Shown: positions 62,796 to 64,000 of the stretch, piece by piece
Position numbering within the stretch: the first letter of the stretch is position 1
Layout of the letters: each line of letters begins with the position of its first letter
Assembly (NCBI GenBank): GCA_963820315.1
Contig: CAWFZK010000033.1
Span: 1 to 64,000, forward strand
Direction of reading: 5' to 3'
DNA from: JACVRW01 sp963820315
GTDB lineage: Bacteria; Actinomycetota; Thermoleophilia; Solirubrobacterales; Thermoleophilaceae
DNA length: 64,000 nt
The notes under the pieces: generated by a model
Told to the model about the DNA's origin: nothing
Database searches by the model: none
The model's input: the letters and a program-made list of their open reading frames with translations, nothing else
Made by a program: the position numbers and the translations under genes

Positions 62796-64000
62796 ATGGA
62801 GGCGACCACCGCAGATGCCGCCGCCGAGCGGCGAGGGGGCGAGCAGCAGACCAACCTGCGGAGGGCGATCGGCCCCAGGCTGCTGACCGTCTTCATCGTC
62901 GGGGACATCCTCGGCGCCGGCATCTACGCACTCGTCGGCGAGGTCGGTGCGGAGGTCGGCGGCGCGATCTGGACGGCCTTCATGGCGGCCTTCGTCCTGG
63001 CGCTGTTCACGGCCTTTGCGTACGCCGAGCTCGTGTCGAAGTACCCGCGCGCGGCCGGCGCGGCGCTCTACAGCCAGCGCGCCTTCCGGACGCCCTTCTT
63101 CACGTTCATGGTCGCCTTCGCTGTCATGTCCTCCGGAATCGCCTCCGCGAGCACGCTCGCGCGCGCCTTCGCCGGCGACTACCTGTCCGAGTTCGTCGAC
63201 CTGCCACTGGTGCTCGCCGCGATCGCGATGATCCTGATCGTCGCGGCGATCAACATGCGCGGGATCGCGGAGTCGGTCCAGGTGAACCTCGTGCTCACCG
63301 CGATCGAGGTCTTCGGCCTCGTGCTCATCGTGGTCATCGGCATCGCAGCGCTCGGCGAGAGCTCGGGTGACTTCTCGCGCAACTTCGAGTTCAAGGAGGG
63401 GGAGGGCGTGGTCGCGGCGATCGTCGGCGGCAGCGCGCTCGCCTTCTACGCCATGATCGGATTCGAGGATTCGGTCAACGTCGCGGAGGAGACGAAGCAG
63501 CCGTCGCGCACCTTCCCGCGCGCGCTCTTCACCGGCCTTGCGATCGCAGGCGTGCTCTACCTGCTCGTGACGCTCACGGCCTCATACGTCGTGCCGACAG
63601 ACCAGCTGTCCGGATCGGACGCGCCGCTGCTCGAGGTCGTCGAAGTCGGCCCGCTCGGCATCTCGACTCGCGTGTTCGCGTTCATCGCGCTGATGGCGGT
63701 CGCGAACAGCGCGCTGATCAACATGATCATGGCCTCGCGGATCGTCTACGGGATGGCGGACCAGGGGATCGTGGCGCGCGTCTTCGCGCGCACGCTGCCG
63801 AGCCGCCGCACCCCCGTGGCGGCGATCATCTTCACGACCGCGATCGCCATCGTGCTGATCTCGACTGGCGACCTGTCGACGCTCGCCGACACGACGGTCG
63901 TGCTGCTGCTCGCCGTCTTCACGATCGTCAACGTCGCGGTGCTCGTGCTGCGCCGCGAGTCGGTCGAGCACGAGCACTTCCATGCGCCGTCCGTCTTCCC
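62796..64000 (+). CDS. APC-superfamily amino acid permease (partial, runs off the window end)
   Basis: The ATG at 62796 opens a frame that is intact to the end of the window (401 codons). The APC motif is GPRLLTVFIVGDILGAGIYALVGEVG in the first helix (unwound glycine-rich substrate site). Then come about ten more helices, with the family segment FEDSVNVAEETKQPSRTFPRAL between helices 6 and 7. Charged N-terminal tail EATTADAAAERRGGEQQ. Probably a basic or neutral amino acid importer; the exact substrate cannot be told. The C-terminus and any downstream partner lie beyond 64000. Confidence 0.9.
   Translation, partial: MEATTADAAAERRGGEQQTNLRRAIGPRLLTVFIVGDILGAGIYALVGEVGAEVGGAIWTAFMAAFVLALFTAFAYAELVSKYPRAAGAALYSQRAFRTPFFTFMVAFAVMSSGIASASTLARAFAGDYLSEFVDLPLVLAAIAMILIVAAINMRGIAESVQVNLVLTAIEVFGLVLIVVIGIAALGESSGDFSRNFEFKEGEGVVAAIVGGSALAFYAMIGFEDSVNVAEETKQPSRTFPRALFTGLAIAGVLYLLVTLTASYVVPTDQLSGSDAPLLEVVEVGPLGISTRVFAFIALMAVANSALINMIMASRIVYGMADQGIVARVFARTLPSRRTPVAAIIFTTAIAIVLISTGDLSTLADTTVVLLLAVFTIVNVAVLVLRRESVEHEHFHAPSVF

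Overview
The window is about 70% G+C and packed with genes. Its gene content fits a high-GC actinomycete, most likely class Thermoleophilia (Solirubrobacterales or Gaiellales-like). The clues are a resuscitation-promoting-factor-like protein, an HhH-GPD protein and a radical SAM protein of actinobacterial types, many secreted Gly/Ala/Arg-rich proteins, GTG and TTG starts, and TANNNT -10 boxes lying 6-9 nt before many start codons (leaderless transcription). The class is an inference from style and synteny, since no 16S or other marker was searched. I found no tRNA, rRNA, CRISPR array, insertion sequence or prophage.

Layout. 207-5273: two overlapping TadE-like genes, a patatin-like lipase, an acyl-CoA synthetase and a membrane-anchored coiled-coil protein. 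5325-7608 (minus): an Rpf-like transglycosylase behind a perfect CRP-type site and a candidate c-di-AMP riboswitch, then leucyl aminopeptidase. 7676-16846: thiolase, a glycosidase, two secreted proteins (one a sortase-motif cupredoxin), a stand-alone B12-binding domain, and etfB-etfA-ETF:quinone oxidoreductase behind a TetR-type palindrome. Acyl-CoA synthetase, thiolase, ETF and ETF-QO together suggest fatty-acid oxidation feeding the quinone pool.

16870-25801 is the classic housekeeping block: rpmE, a YqhQ-type protein, prfA, prmC, tsaC, glyA, a hemolysin III family protein and a tagO/wecA-type transferase. It normally leads straight into the ATP synthase operon, which here lies at 34072-41366 (atpI-like, B, E, F, H, A, G, D, C). 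About 8 kb separates them: a radical SAM gene carrying an intein inside its Fe-S motif, an HhH-GPD protein, a YjbQ family protein, two tandem GGDEF/HD-GYP genes and a decayed NHL/peptidase gene. The F1 alpha, beta and gamma subunits carry unusual acidic tails or loops.

41386-57586 is an accessory mix: a GIY-YIG protein, NTF2-like and VOC proteins, a secreted beta-helix protein, an alpha/beta hydrolase with an NmrA-like SDR, a PEP-mutase family enzyme, a large LuxR regulator, a heme peroxidase, an enoyl-CoA hydratase operon, an AraC/SDR divergent pair, homoserine dehydrogenase and a zinc metallopeptidase. A near-identical 41-bp promoter element occurs on both sides of the LuxR gene. 57602-62616 is one very large secreted delta-60/PKD protein, and 62796-64000 is the start of an APC permease.

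At least twelve single-base reading-frame breaks are visible. All but one look like one extra base. They hit otherwise full-length genes, so sequence error is a serious possibility alongside true decay.
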